Part shown: one piece after another, positions 41,993-50,712 of the stretch
How the letters are laid out: each line of letters opens with the position of its first letter
Numbering within the stretch: the stretch's first letter is position 1
Assembly: GCA_910584615.1 (NCBI GenBank)
Contig: CAJUAM010000022.1
Location: 1 to 57,076 of the forward strand
Source of the DNA: an uncultured Dorea sp.
GTDB lineage: Bacteria; Bacillota; Clostridia; Lachnospirales; Lachnospiraceae
Reading direction: 5' to 3'
Length of the DNA stretch: 57,076 bases
The notes under the pieces: generated by a model
The model's database searches: none
What the model was told of the DNA's origin: nothing
The model's input: the letters and a program-made list of their open reading frames with translations, nothing else
Program-made: the position numbers and the translations under genes

Positions 41993-43619
41993 GTTCTTTC
42001 TCCTTTAGTATTGTTTCGTATATTTTTTCTGCAATCAACAATCTGCTCCGGCTTTTTGACTTACATTTTTTTAGAAAAGAATATGCCTGATCACCACCCA
42101 TCGCCTCATTGATCCAGTAAAAAAAGAAAGCGAGTCGTCTAATATCTTTCTCATCCCACGATTCATATTTATCTAGATACTTCTGTAATATATGCCATCC
42201 TTCTCTTGGATGCTGTCGGTGCTTCAAAGCATGCTTCCACAGAAAAATAAGTTCTTTTCCTGTTTTACCATCCATCTGCTCCATTATCTCCACCCAAAGC
42301 ATATCCCGCCTCTTTTTTACTGGCCCGGACAAATCACAATCCCCATAATCATTTAACACAAGCAAGAGGAACAAAGTCCCAAGAATATCCATCTGTTTTT
42401 TTCTATGCTCCCTTTCCATTTTCCTGATCTTATGATAAAAAGCATGAATCACTCCTTTATAATAACTATAATCTCTATTTCCACTTCGAACAAATTCCAG
42501 CAAATTCATATAATAAGAATCCTTTGCAAATATTGATCCATCCTCAATCTCTTTCAACAGAGTATTCAATAGAGTATCCCACACCCCCCACACAAAGGCT
42601 TCTTGATCTTTAATCATTCCACACAGATATAGTACAGTTAATGGATAATGCGGATTATTTGTTATCCGTCCCCATTGCTCTGCACAAGTTATTACGTATT
42701 CTTTATTCTGTTCCATTAAATACATCTGTTTTAAAAGCATTGCAAGACAGTAATCTGCTTCATCTGTTCTTTTTCTGAAAAATAATGGCAATATTTGTTT
42801 ATTAAAAAAAAGCACATCCTCATTTCCAATATTTGCAAGTGTTTCTGTGCATCCTCCAACCACTAGATAATTATTTCTATTTTTACAAGTATCAAATATC
42901 TTTGATACTAAATAAGGACCCAGTAATAATTTTAAATCTGGAAATTCTTTAGTAAACAAGCGTATATAATAACCTGACTGCTCATGTGTAGGCAAACGAA
43001 GAAAATCTGATTCCTGTACTGTTCCCCGCACATAAACTTTATCTCTGTATTCTATCACTCCAAGTGTTTCCTGTATTCTAGCTTTATAATTCCAATCATC
43101 TTCATCCGATGATTCTTCCTTTTTTCTTTTTCCTAAAATAGCTTGTAATTCATTTCCCATCTGCAGAATATCTTCATAAACCTGACAATCCAGAACGCAC
43201 ACTGCCAAAAAAACCGAAAATATATAGTCCTTATAGTGCTTTGAGCTCCATTCTAATAACTCCCGGTCATTCATGGTTCCAAGAATATCTGTTTGTTGAT
43301 TTTTCTTCTTTGCTTCGCCCGAAATCGGATTTATCACAAAAACCGAATCGTGAATAACAGACTCCGAAAATCTCATCCCATAATTTTCATCCATATCCCG
43401 CAATTGATCTACGGATGAAGAACCCATTTCTTCCTTCTCTCGCTTTTCTTTCTCACGTAAGTCTTTAAAGCTTCCAATCAAATCTTCCGATTCTCTTTTC
43501 TGATTATTCGCCGACACCTGTTCATCTAAATCCGTTTCTTCTCTTTTCTGTTCATTTTCCTGCTCACTTTCCCTCTCTAAATCTTCTTTAGGATCTTTCC
43601 TCTTATCTTCTGTTTCCAC
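41982..43619 (-). CDS. large unrecognised protein, TIR cassette gene 2
   Basis: About 545 residues, no family recognised. The first 75 residues are low-complexity, almost all Glu/Lys/Asp/Arg. The rest looks mainly helical with scattered aromatic residues and no Walker A or B motif, so it is not an intact STAND NTPase. No signal peptide or TM is seen. The helical C-terminal half, with WWs-like spacing of Leu/Trp pairs, could be a repeat superhelix. The start is GTG at 43619 with GGGAGG 7 nt upstream; the in-frame TTG at 43634 is too close to that site. It lies 15 bp after the TIR gene and is probably the sensor or partner of TIR (inference). Confidence 0.6.
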   Translation of the reverse strand: METEDKRKDPKEDLERESEQENEQKREETDLDEQVSANNQKRESEDLIGSFKDLREKEKREKEEMGSSSVDQLRDMDENYGMRFSESVIHDSVFVINPISGEAKKKNQQTDILGTMNDRELLEWSSKHYKDYIFSVFLAVCVLDCQVYEDILQMGNELQAILGKRKKEESSDEDDWNYKARIQETLGVIEYRDKVYVRGTVQESDFLRLPTHEQSGYYIRLFTKEFPDLKLLLGPYLVSKIFDTCKNRNNYLVVGGCTETLANIGNEDVLFFNKQILPLFFRKRTDEADYCLAMLLKQMYLMEQNKEYVITCAEQWGRITNNPHYPLTVLYLCGMIKDQEAFVWGVWDTLLNTLLKEIEDGSIFAKDSYYMNLLEFVRSGNRDYSYYKGVIHAFYHKIRKMEREHRKKQMDILGTLFLLLVLNDYGDCDLSGPVKKRRDMLWVEIMEQMDGKTGKELIFLWKHALKHRQHPREGWHILQKYLDKYESWDEKDIRRLAFFFYWINEAMGGDQAYSFLKKCKSKSRSRLLIAEKIYETILKEKEHGR

Positions 43620-43634
43620 TGATTCTCCTCCCAA

Positions 43635-44231
43635 TTATCTTTTAATTTCAAAAGATCCGCCGCATATCTTATTTCCATAAAATTCAAATCCATAATTAGA
43701 ATGTGATGACGATGATGACACGTCCTGCCCAGTTGTATCTCTCTTGGACATCCCTTCCATTCCTGGAACAGATTCTTTGTAAACACTTTCTACTACTTTT
43801 CTAATTCCAGCCGTAATTGATTCCATTGCTACATCCCAATCTTCAAAACTACTCACAGCTTTTCTGTCTTCCGGCAGAGTTTTCAGATACTCAAAAGGCG
43901 TTCCTTTTAAATCAACTGGTCTTAATAAAACCGGTATTACGATTTTTCCGGTACTGCGAAGATTCATAAATGTTTCCATTTCTATGGAATAGCAATAATC
44001 AGAAACCAGATAATCTGCACTAATCAGCAACAGTGCCATATCACACTCTTTCATCGCACGAAATATATCATCATTTATACTTTTTCCCGGCAAAATCATA
44101 TCATCATGCCACAGTTCGATATATTTTTGACGGATCAAAGAATTCAAATGTTTCATCAAATGCTCTTTCATACTTTTATCATGATGACTATAAGAAATAA
44201 AAACCCTAAGCGGATACTGTGATTTTCCCAT
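43635..44231 (-). CDS. TIR-domain protein (TIR cassette gene 1)
   Basis: A 198-residue protein. Residues 7-150 form a TIR domain of the common bacterial type: VFISYSHHDKS (strand A), LWHDDMILPGKSINDDI, ALLLISADYLVSDYC, the putative catalytic Glu84 in YSIEMETF, VIPVLLRPVDLKGTPFEYL, and a C-terminal AGIRKVVES helix. Bacterial TIR domains commonly cleave NAD+ or make cyclic ADP-ribose signals in defence. The tail (about 155-198) is Ser-rich and ends GNKICGGSF. GGGAGG lies 5 nt before the ATG. First gene of a four-gene cassette with its own promoter. Confidence 0.88.
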   Translation of the reverse strand: MGKSQYPLRVFISYSHHDKSMKEHLMKHLNSLIRQKYIELWHDDMILPGKSINDDIFRAMKECDMALLLISADYLVSDYCYSIEMETFMNLRSTGKIVIPVLLRPVDLKGTPFEYLKTLPEDRKAVSSFEDWDVAMESITAGIRKVVESVYKESVPGMEGMSKRDTTGQDVSSSSSHSNYGFEFYGNKICGGSFEIKR

Positions 44232-44277
44232 TCTGTTCCTCCCTAATTCTTTCTATAACTTCTTTAAAATTTTTATT

Positions 44278-44306
44278 ATTATACAAAATTCAATACATTT
44301 TTCCAA
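44278..44306 (-). promoter_or_regulatory. sigma-A promoter of the TIR cassette
   Basis: -35 TTGGAA (44301-44306), 17-bp spacer, perfect -10 TATAAT (44278-44283), about 45 bp before the TIR start codon. Confidence 0.7.
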
Positions 44307-44361
44307 TAATGCCCTATCATATCCTGTATCTCAAACAACATATTCGGAAATTTTTCTCTTT

Positions 44362-44436
44362 TTATCCAAATGAAGGTGTTGAAAAATCATACAAATACCC
44401 TTTCTTCATGAGTAGAATAGTCTTTTCACTTGCCAT
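44362..44436 (-). CDS. possible 24-residue peptide upstream of the TIR gene
   Basis: The gap 44232-44635 holds this short ORF, the TIR promoter and the prsA-operon terminator. The peptide reads MASEKTILLMKKGYLYDFST and ends PSFG. AGGAGG lies 9 nt before the ATG, an ideal ribosome binding site, and a TATAAT is further upstream with only a weak -35. No family is recognised. It may be a leader or regulatory peptide, or the remnant of a gene truncated when the cassette inserted. Confidence 0.3.
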   Translation of the reverse strand: MASEKTILLMKKGYLYDFSTPSFG

Positions 44437-44529
44437 CTCTAATGCCCTCCTAGAAGTTATATACACCATTATATCTCCCGTAAAGGATTGACAAGATTTT
44501 TTCACCCTTCCTCTTGATCACTTCAAAAC

Positions 44530-44567
44530 AATAAAAAAGCCCTAAAACATCCCTGTCTTAGAGCTTT
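44530..44567 (-). terminator. terminator of the pth-mfd-prsA operon
   Basis: AAAGCTCTAA ... TTAGGGCTTT (with G-U pairs) followed by TTTTTATTG on the minus strand, about 70 bp after the foldase stop. It marks the right boundary of the TIR cassette. Confidence 0.75.
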
Positions 44568-44635
44568 CATCTGCTTTTGCTGATTTTTAGTAAGATACTG
44601 TGATCTTATCAGTTCCATACCATTGGAAAATTTAT

Positions 44636-45718
44636 TTATTCATCTATAACGTCTGCCTGATCATCTGTCTTTACATCATCTGCATACGGCTCTTTTTCCG
44701 CCTGCTTCATAGTAACTCCCAAAGCGTTGAAATCAATCTTCTTCCATGCCTTTTTGTTCACGCTCACTTTCGCTTCATCCAGCCATTTTTCTGTCACCTC
44801 TGTAAACAGTTCATTCTCCCGCTCTGTAATGATCTCTTTTTTCCTGGATTCCGTCGCATCCTTATCCATAAGGCTGGTAACTCTGGCAACATAACATCCA
44901 TCATCTGTCTCAATGACATCTGTCACTTCATTTTTTTTCAGGGCATCCGCAGCTTTGATAAGATCGGCATCCGGCACTTCTGTCTTAGCATCAAATGTGG
45001 CCTCCTCAACATCCGCGCCCTGATCCTGAGCGATCTCTAAAAACTTTTTACTGTCTTCCTTTGCACTCTTTGCAAAGCTTTCTGCTTTCTCCTTTACTGC
45101 CGCCTTTTCCTCATCTGTCATCTCGGCAGTCTCTTCCTCTTCGTCCTCTCCATCTTCTTTCTGATAGGAGAACAACACATAATCCATCTTCTTCTGGGCA
45201 GCCTCCTTATCGGACACATTTTTATCCGCATCCTTCTGGATCGCTTCACGCATCTTCTCTCCTTCTGCCATCAGAGTAAGCATACGTTCTACCACTTCTT
45301 CACTGGACATGATCTTTTCTTTGTTCTCTAAAGAGTTATCCTCGTCAAATTCTTTTACTGCTTTTTGGATCACTTCTTTCTCAGCGTCTGAAAGTGAGAC
45401 ATTGTAGTCTTTCATATGCTGTTCTAACACAAGCATCTGCTTTAACTCATCCTGAATAGTGGCCTTGACTGACTCTTCGTAAGTCTTGCCTTTATCCGCC
45501 TTTGTATTCCACATATCGCCTTCCATATATGCTCCAAAATAAGTCTCGTACTGAGCCTGTGTATATCTTGCGTAAAAGTTTGCCACATCCGCCGTGATCT
45601 CCGAATCATTCACTTTTACCACTACCTCTTTCGGATTCACAGAAATCAGACTGCATCCGGTCAAAGACGACGCGGCTGTCATCATTGCAACGGCAATCAT
45701 TAATAACCTTTTTTTCAT
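44636..45718 (-). CDS. PrsA/SurA-like peptidyl-prolyl isomerase lipoprotein
   Basis: A 360-residue lipoprotein. The signal peptide ends in lipobox LTGC (Cys22), so it is anchored outside the membrane. The N-terminal SurA-like helical region (about 30-170) and a parvulin-like region (about 185-300, with YVLFSYQKEDG and VTDVIETDDGCYVARV) suggest extracellular protein folding, as with PrsA. A very acidic insert (EDGEDEEEE) interrupts the parvulin part, so isomerase activity is uncertain. AAGGAGG lies before the ATG. Last gene of the pth-mfd operon, 51 bp after mfd. Confidence 0.82.
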   Translation of the reverse strand: MKKRLLMIAVAMMTAASSLTGCSLISVNPKEVVVKVNDSEITADVANFYARYTQAQYETYFGAYMEGDMWNTKADKGKTYEESVKATIQDELKQMLVLEQHMKDYNVSLSDAEKEVIQKAVKEFDEDNSLENKEKIMSSEEVVERMLTLMAEGEKMREAIQKDADKNVSDKEAAQKKMDYVLFSYQKEDGEDEEEETAEMTDEEKAAVKEKAESFAKSAKEDSKKFLEIAQDQGADVEEATFDAKTEVPDADLIKAADALKKNEVTDVIETDDGCYVARVTSLMDKDATESRKKEIITERENELFTEVTEKWLDEAKVSVNKKAWKKIDFNALGVTMKQAEKEPYADDVKTDDQADVIDE

Positions 45719-45769
45719 AATGTCACAATCCTCCTTAGTACCTGCTAACTTGTATATTATACATTCTTT

Positions 45770-48700
45770 CTAACATTCAATCAATCCTTTTATTTCATTT
45801 AACATATTTTTCACGATCTCCAAAGAACTTAGCTGAGCCTCCTTTTTATTCTTACTCAGCTTCCGGTAGACAAAACAAGGCGCCTGCATATCCGTCTTTA
45901 AAGACAGCTCACCCTTGTAACGTTCGATAAGTTCTGGAATCTTTTCCGGAATCACCTTTGCTTTTTCAAGCATGGTAAATGTATAGGTTTCCCCTTTCTG
46001 CTCGACCGCTGTAATATAAGCACTGTGCGCCTCTGCTTTCAGTGCCGCGACCAAAAGAAGCTTCTCTACTTTTTTCGGAATATCACCAAACCTGTCGATC
46101 AGCTCCTCCGTCATATCTTCCATCTCCCCGCTAGTCTCTATAGCCGCGATCCTCTTGTAAATATCAAGCTTCTGGTATTCATTCGGAATATAACTGTCAG
46201 GAATATACGCATCTACATTCAGGTCAATAGTCGTCGTATACTCTTCTTCCGTGGCTTCTCCCTTCAGCAGACGGACTGCCTCATTTAACATTTTACAGTA
46301 AAGATCATACCCCACTGCTTCCATATGTCCGTGCTGCTCTGCTCCCAACAGATTACCGGCACCGCGGATCTCTAAATCACGCATGGCGATCTTAATTCCA
46401 GAACCCAGATCAGTAAACTCCCGGATGGCAGCCAGACGCTTCTCCGCCACTTCCTTTAAAAGCTTATCTCTCCGGTAAAGAAGAAATGCATAAGCCATAC
46501 GGTTAGACCGTCCTACACGCCCTCTGAGCTGATAGAGCTGAGATAATCCCAGACGATCAGCGTCATGGATGATCATGGTATTCACATTGGAGATATCAAG
46601 CCCAGTCTCAATGATCGTTGTTGACACCAGCACATCAATCTCCCCACTGATAAAATCGTACATGATCTTTTCTAGCTCCCGCTCCTTCATCTGTCCATGA
46701 GCAAATGCCACGTTAAGTCCCGGAACCAGCTTCTTTACATTTGCTGTCACCTCCGAGATATCCTCCACCCGGTTATAGACATAGTACACCTGTCCTTGTC
46801 TGGCACATTCCCGTTCAATCGCCTCCCGCACCATCTCATCATTGTACTCCATGACATAAGTCTGGATAGGCAGACGGTCTCCCGGAGCTTCCTCCAGAAC
46901 ACTCATATCCCGGATGCCAATGAGACTCATATGCAAAGTTCTTGGGATCGGTGTGGCAGTCAAGGTAAGCACATCTACATTTTCCTTCATTTTCTTGATC
47001 TTTTCCTTGTGCTGCACCCCAAAACGCTGCTCCTCATCAATAATGAGCAGTCCCAGATCCTTGAATTTCATATCATTGCCCAGCACCCGGTGTGTTCCGA
47101 TCACAATATCCACAAGTCCTTTTTTCAGATCTTCGACTGTCTTTTTCTGCTGCGCGGATGTACGGAATCTGCACATCAGATCCACCCGTACCGGAAAGTC
47201 CTTCATCCGCTGTAAAAATGTATTGTAATGCTGCTGCGCAAGAATGGTAGTCGGCACCAGATAAACTACCTGCTTATCCTCCTGCACTGCCTTAAATGCC
47301 GCGCGGATGGCAATCTCTGTCTTACCGTACCCCACATCCCCGCAGATCAGGCGGTCCATGATCTTTTTGCTTCGCATATCCCGCTTTACAGCTTCAATTG
47401 CCAGTGCCTGATCCTCCGTCTCCTCAAAGGGGAACATCTCTTCAAATTCCCTCTGCCAGACAGTATCTTCACCGTACTGGTAGCCTTCTGACTTCTCACG
47501 GGCCGCATACAGTTCTACTAAATCTCTGGCAATCTCCTTCACCGCGCCGCGCACCCGGTTCTTCGTCCTGTTCCACTCCTGAGTACCAAGACTGTTAAGC
47601 TTCGGTTTCTTGGCATCCGCATTGGCATATTTTTGGATCAGGTCCAGCTGCGTCGCGGGAATATAGAGGTTTCCGCCCTTTGCATAGGAAATCTTCATAT
47701 AATCCTTGGAGATCTTATCTACTTCTATCTTTTCTATCCCCTGATAGATCCCAAGTCCATGGCTTTCATGCACCACATAATCGCCGGGCTTTAATTCAGC
47801 AAAGCTCTGTATCTTCCGCCCTTCGTACACACGGCGCTTCTTTTTCTTCTTAACCTTTCCGAAGATATCCGTCTCAGATATGACGGTAAACTTAAGAAGA
47901 GGATATTCATACCCCTCTGATACATGACCGTATACTGTCATGATCTCTCCCGGTTTTACCTCCCGTTCCATGTCATCACTGTAGAAGCTGCTCAGATTAT
48001 AATCCCGCAGATCCTCAGCCAGACGCTTTGCCCTTGTGCGGGAACCGGATAACAGCACCACCCGGTAGCCGTTTCTTTTCAGCCTCTTCAGATCCTGCGT
48101 CAGCATATCAAAACTATTATTATAAGGATTCACGCTCTTACACTGAAGATTATATGTCTCCAAAACTTCAAAGCCCTTACAGCGCATCTCAAGCGCCATA
48201 AATCCTACGCTTCTGTAAGCGTTCATCTGCCGGACGATTTCATCTGTCGTATAAAGCCTTGCCTCCATATCAGACATCTCATATCCGTTCTCTATCCGCT
48301 TCTTCTGCGCCTCCATGAATTCCTCCTGAATCCCCTGCCCCTTTTCAATCAGGCGCAGCGGCTCATCCAAGAACAAAAGTGTATCTTCCCTTTCAAAATA
48401 TTCAAGGAAAGACACCCCATTTTCTTCCTCCTGCGCAGACTCAGCAGCAGGATAGATCACTGCCTCTGTAAGGTTCTCAACCGAACGCTGGGAATCCACC
48501 TCAAACGTACGGATAGAATCCACTTCATCTCCCCACAGCTCAATCCTGACGGGAAATTCTCCCGTAAGAGGATAGACATCTAAAATCCCTCCCCGCACCG
48601 CAAACTGTCCGGGTCCTTCCACTTGCTCTTCTCTTTCATATCCGATCTTAGAAAGCTTCAGGATCAGTTCTTCCATGTCGACTGTTAAATCTCCCGCAAT

Positions 48701-49114
48701 CTTTACGACCCTTTCTTCGATCACCTTCTTTGGAAGGAGAGAATCCATAAACGCGTCAAAACTTGTAACTACCGTAACTGACTCTTTGGAAATAACTGCC
48801 TCGATCACTTCCATTCTCTGACGGATAAGCTCTTTGCTGCGAAGATCCGCCTGATAAAAAAGAAGATCCTTCGCCGGATAAAGATACGTATCCCCGTCAA
48901 GAAAGCGGTATTCTTCATACACCTGCTTTGCCTTTGACTCACTAGAACAGGCGATGACTTTATATTTAAAGCCATCGCTCAGCGCGTACATCATATGTGT
49001 TTTCTGGGAATTCACACAGCCGCAGACTCGTATCATCCCTGACTTTTCTTTTCTGATCCTATATAATTCTTCGAACTCTGCCAGCTCGCTAAGGGGCCTT
49101 ATCAAGGCTTTCAT
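45770..49114 (-). CDS. mfd: transcription-repair coupling factor
   Basis: A 1114-residue DNA translocase that removes stalled RNA polymerase and recruits UvrA. It has the UvrB-like N-terminal module (1-330), the RNA-polymerase-interacting domain with LKPGDYVVHESHGLGIYQGI (about 430-500), then the RecG-like motor with Walker A CGDVGYGKTEIA (about 590-600), the DEEQ box (LLIIDEEQRFGV), TATPIPRTL, and the QLRGRVGRS motif near 865, and the TRCF C-terminal domain. Full length. GGAGGAGG lies before the ATG, 3 bp after the pth stop. Confidence 0.97.
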   Translation of the reverse strand: MKALIRPLSELAEFEELYRIRKEKSGMIRVCGCVNSQKTHMMYALSDGFKYKVIACSSESKAKQVYEEYRFLDGDTYLYPAKDLLFYQADLRSKELIRQRMEVIEAVISKESVTVVTSFDAFMDSLLPKKVIEERVVKIAGDLTVDMEELILKLSKIGYEREEQVEGPGQFAVRGGILDVYPLTGEFPVRIELWGDEVDSIRTFEVDSQRSVENLTEAVIYPAAESAQEEENGVSFLEYFEREDTLLFLDEPLRLIEKGQGIQEEFMEAQKKRIENGYEMSDMEARLYTTDEIVRQMNAYRSVGFMALEMRCKGFEVLETYNLQCKSVNPYNNSFDMLTQDLKRLKRNGYRVVLLSGSRTRAKRLAEDLRDYNLSSFYSDDMEREVKPGEIMTVYGHVSEGYEYPLLKFTVISETDIFGKVKKKKKRRVYEGRKIQSFAELKPGDYVVHESHGLGIYQGIEKIEVDKISKDYMKISYAKGGNLYIPATQLDLIQKYANADAKKPKLNSLGTQEWNRTKNRVRGAVKEIARDLVELYAAREKSEGYQYGEDTVWQREFEEMFPFEETEDQALAIEAVKRDMRSKKIMDRLICGDVGYGKTEIAIRAAFKAVQEDKQVVYLVPTTILAQQHYNTFLQRMKDFPVRVDLMCRFRTSAQQKKTVEDLKKGLVDIVIGTHRVLGNDMKFKDLGLLIIDEEQRFGVQHKEKIKKMKENVDVLTLTATPIPRTLHMSLIGIRDMSVLEEAPGDRLPIQTYVMEYNDEMVREAIERECARQGQVYYVYNRVEDISEVTANVKKLVPGLNVAFAHGQMKERELEKIMYDFISGEIDVLVSTTIIETGLDISNVNTMIIHDADRLGLSQLYQLRGRVGRSNRMAYAFLLYRRDKLLKEVAEKRLAAIREFTDLGSGIKIAMRDLEIRGAGNLLGAEQHGHMEAVGYDLYCKMLNEAVRLLKGEATEEEYTTTIDLNVDAYIPDSYIPNEYQKLDIYKRIAAIETSGEMEDMTEELIDRFGDIPKKVEKLLLVAALKAEAHSAYITAVEQKGETYTFTMLEKAKVIPEKIPELIERYKGELSLKTDMQAPCFVYRKLSKNKKEAQLSSLEIVKNMLNEIKGLIEC

Positions 49115-49117
49115 TCT

Positions 49118-49702
49118 CTATGCCTCCTCCGGCTTTACTTTTTTATTGAATTCATTCATAGCAGCATCAATCTCTCCTTTTAAGATCATGACCGCTGCTT
49201 TTGCCGCTTTTTCATAGCCCTCTTCCATCTGCTCTCTCTCAGACCCCGAAAAACGGCTGAGAACATAATCGGCAAGGTCCATTCTTCCCGGCTTCTTTCC
49301 TACCCCAATCTTAATGCGCATAAACACATCCGTATCAAGATGGGAAATGATATTCTTGATTCCGTTATGTCCTCCGGCACTCCCTTTTTTCCGGATCCGA
49401 AGCTGTCCCACATCAAGACTTACATCATCATAGATCACAAGAAGCTCACTCTCTTCATCAATCTTAAAATAATCCACAAGGCTTCTTACACTTTCCCCGC
49501 TTAAGTTCATGTAAGTCTGGGGCTTAACCAGTATGACTTTTTCTCCTTCAATAACGCCCTTTCCGATAAACGCGCGGCTCTTTCTTGTATCCACTGTTAT
49601 ATTATATTTATCCGCCAGTAGATCTATCACATCAAATCCCACATTATGCCTTGTCCCTTCATACTGCAGGGTAGGATTTCCAAGTCCTGCTATCACAAAC
49701 AT
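49118..49702 (-). CDS. pth: peptidyl-tRNA hydrolase
   Basis: A 194-residue enzyme releasing tRNA from prematurely ended peptidyl-tRNA. Motifs: GLGNPTLQYEGTRHNVGFDV with catalytic His near 20, VKPQTYMNLSGESV (about 60-73), and VIYDDVSLDVGQLRIRKKG with the catalytic Asp near 92. Length and motifs are normal. It precedes mfd, a conserved Firmicutes arrangement, and is the first gene of the pth-mfd-prsA-like operon. Confidence 0.96.
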   Translation of the reverse strand: MFVIAGLGNPTLQYEGTRHNVGFDVIDLLADKYNITVDTRKSRAFIGKGVIEGEKVILVKPQTYMNLSGESVRSLVDYFKIDEESELLVIYDDVSLDVGQLRIRKKGSAGGHNGIKNIISHLDTDVFMRIKIGVGKKPGRMDLADYVLSRFSGSEREQMEEGYEKAAKAAVMILKGEIDAAMNEFNKKVKPEEA

Positions 49703-49763
49703 ACTTTCACCTCATCATACCGCCGTTCACACCGTGACCGTCAGCCTCATTTTTCCTTTCTAC

Positions 49764-49792
49764 ATTCTACAGGAATGCAATTGATTTGTCAC
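49764..49792 (-). promoter_or_regulatory. sigma-A promoter of pth-mfd
   Basis: -35 GTGACA (49787-49792), 17-bp spacer, -10 TAGAAT (49764-49769), each one base from consensus, about 60 bp upstream of pth. Confidence 0.6.
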
Positions 49793-49888
49793 GCACATTT
49801 CCCGCAAAAAACTTATGATGCATATTTTTAACATTTATTTCATATCATTATAAAGAACAAAATAACATACTATCACGAGGAGGACACT

Positions 49889-50323
49889 ATGAGTTCCAAA
49901 ACTAAAATCGTTGTATTGCATATGAAAGAGATTGTATATACTGCCATTTTTGCAGTTTTAGCAATAGTATTGATCATATTACTGATATTTATGTTCCGCC
50001 CAAAGAGCCAGGAGACAAGTGCAGAAGCCGACAAATATGTACCAGGTGTCTACACCTCCACTGTAACGCTTAATAACACGGCTCTGGAGGTAGAGGTTAC
50101 TGTAGACGAATCACACATCAACTCCATACGCTTTTCCAATCTGGATGAAACAGTAACTACCATGTACCCGCTGATCCAGCCGACGATTGAAGATATCGCA
50201 GAACAAGTATATGAAAAACAGTCTCTTAACAATATTGAATATTCTGAAGAATACCCTTATACGTCCCAGATTCTTACCAGCGCAATAGACGAAGCCTTAG
50301 AAAAAGCCATAACTGCCGAATAG
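49889..50323 (+). CDS. small membrane-anchored protein with FMN_bind-like region
   Basis: A 144-residue protein. A short cytoplasmic N-terminus precedes one TM helix (about 15-36, AIFAVLAIVLIILLIFMF). The extracytoplasmic part (about 48-140) starts YVPGVYTSTVTLNNTALEVEVTV and continues with INSIRFSNLDET, a pattern like FMN-binding (RnfG/NqrC) domains, but too short and without a clear flavinylation Ser/Thr motif. Function unknown. AGGAGG lies 6 nt before the ATG. Divergent from pth, with its own terminator; one of few plus-strand genes. Confidence 0.7.
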   Translation: MSSKTKIVVLHMKEIVYTAIFAVLAIVLIILLIFMFRPKSQETSAEADKYVPGVYTSTVTLNNTALEVEVTVDESHINSIRFSNLDETVTTMYPLIQPTIEDIAEQVYEKQSLNNIEYSEEYPYTSQILTSAIDEALEKAITAE

Positions 50324-50340
50324 GCAGCTATGGCTTAACT
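50304..50340 (+). terminator. terminator of the FMN_bind-like gene
   Basis: AAGCCATAACTGCC-GAATA-GGCAGCTATGGCTT followed by AACTTTT. The stem overlaps the last codons of the gene. Confidence 0.75.
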
Positions 50341-50357
50341 TTTATGCCTTAGTATGC

Positions 50358-50385
50358 AAAAAAGGATTGTGATGATGACAATTCC
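50358..50385 (-). terminator. terminator of the HAD phosphatase/acidic-protein pair
   Basis: GGAATTGT ... ACAATCC (one bulged base) followed by TTTTTT on the minus strand, four bp past the stop of the 87-residue gene. Confidence 0.7.
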
Positions 50386-50389
50386 TGTA

Positions 50390-50653
50390 TCATCCCTCCA
50401 CGATCAGGTATTTTCCATTCGGAATCGCGAACACTTCTGACGCTTCTTCAAGCTCCTCCGCAGACATCCCGTCCACGTCAAGTCCTTCTTCTTCTAAAAA
50501 CTGGCGCACTTCCTCAATGCTGTCTACTACTGCCGCCATGCAGTCTTCTAAGAAAGCCTCTGCTTCCTCAAGCGTGTCTGCAACCGGTTCGTCAAACAAT
50601 CTGGACTGGTTTTTCAGAAAAGTCCTAAGACACTCCTCGTCGTACTCGTACAT
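50390..50653 (-). CDS. small acidic protein (often labelled 'glyoxalase' in Lachnospiraceae)
   Basis: An 87-residue, very acidic protein with no TM or signal peptide. It is nearly all helix (DTLEEAEAFLEDCMAAVVDS, then a short VFAIPNGKYLIVEG beta-like end). Homologues I recall from this family of gut bacteria carry the label glyoxalase, but no VOC metal ligands are visible and I do not support that name. GGAGG lies 10 nt before the ATG at 50653. It follows the HAD phosphatase gene by 59 bp. Function unknown. Confidence 0.7.
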   Translation of the reverse strand: MYEYDEECLRTFLKNQSRLFDEPVADTLEEAEAFLEDCMAAVVDSIEEVRQFLEEEGLDVDGMSAEELEEASEVFAIPNGKYLIVEG

Positions 50654-50712
50654 CTTAAACTTTCCTCCCTTCTTTTTCTTTTTATAAAAATTTAATTTGC
50701 AGCTTTTTAATA

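Noticed and set aside
40239..44231. Calling the TIR cassette a Thoeris or CBASS system
   Set aside because: No SIR2-like ThsA, no SLOG domain, no nucleotidyltransferase and no known CBASS effector is encoded here.
44219..44491. 90-codon plus-strand frame upstream of the TIR gene
   Set aside because: It is AT-rich, starts inside the TIR gene, has no ribosome binding site, and crosses the minus-strand TIR promoter.
46697..47215. 172-codon open frame on the plus strand opposite mfd
   Set aside because: Antisense to the conserved motor domain of mfd and without a ribosome binding site.
50390..50653. Calling the 87-residue acidic protein a glyoxalase
   Set aside because: No VOC-fold metal ligands are visible; the label appears to be carried over between annotations.
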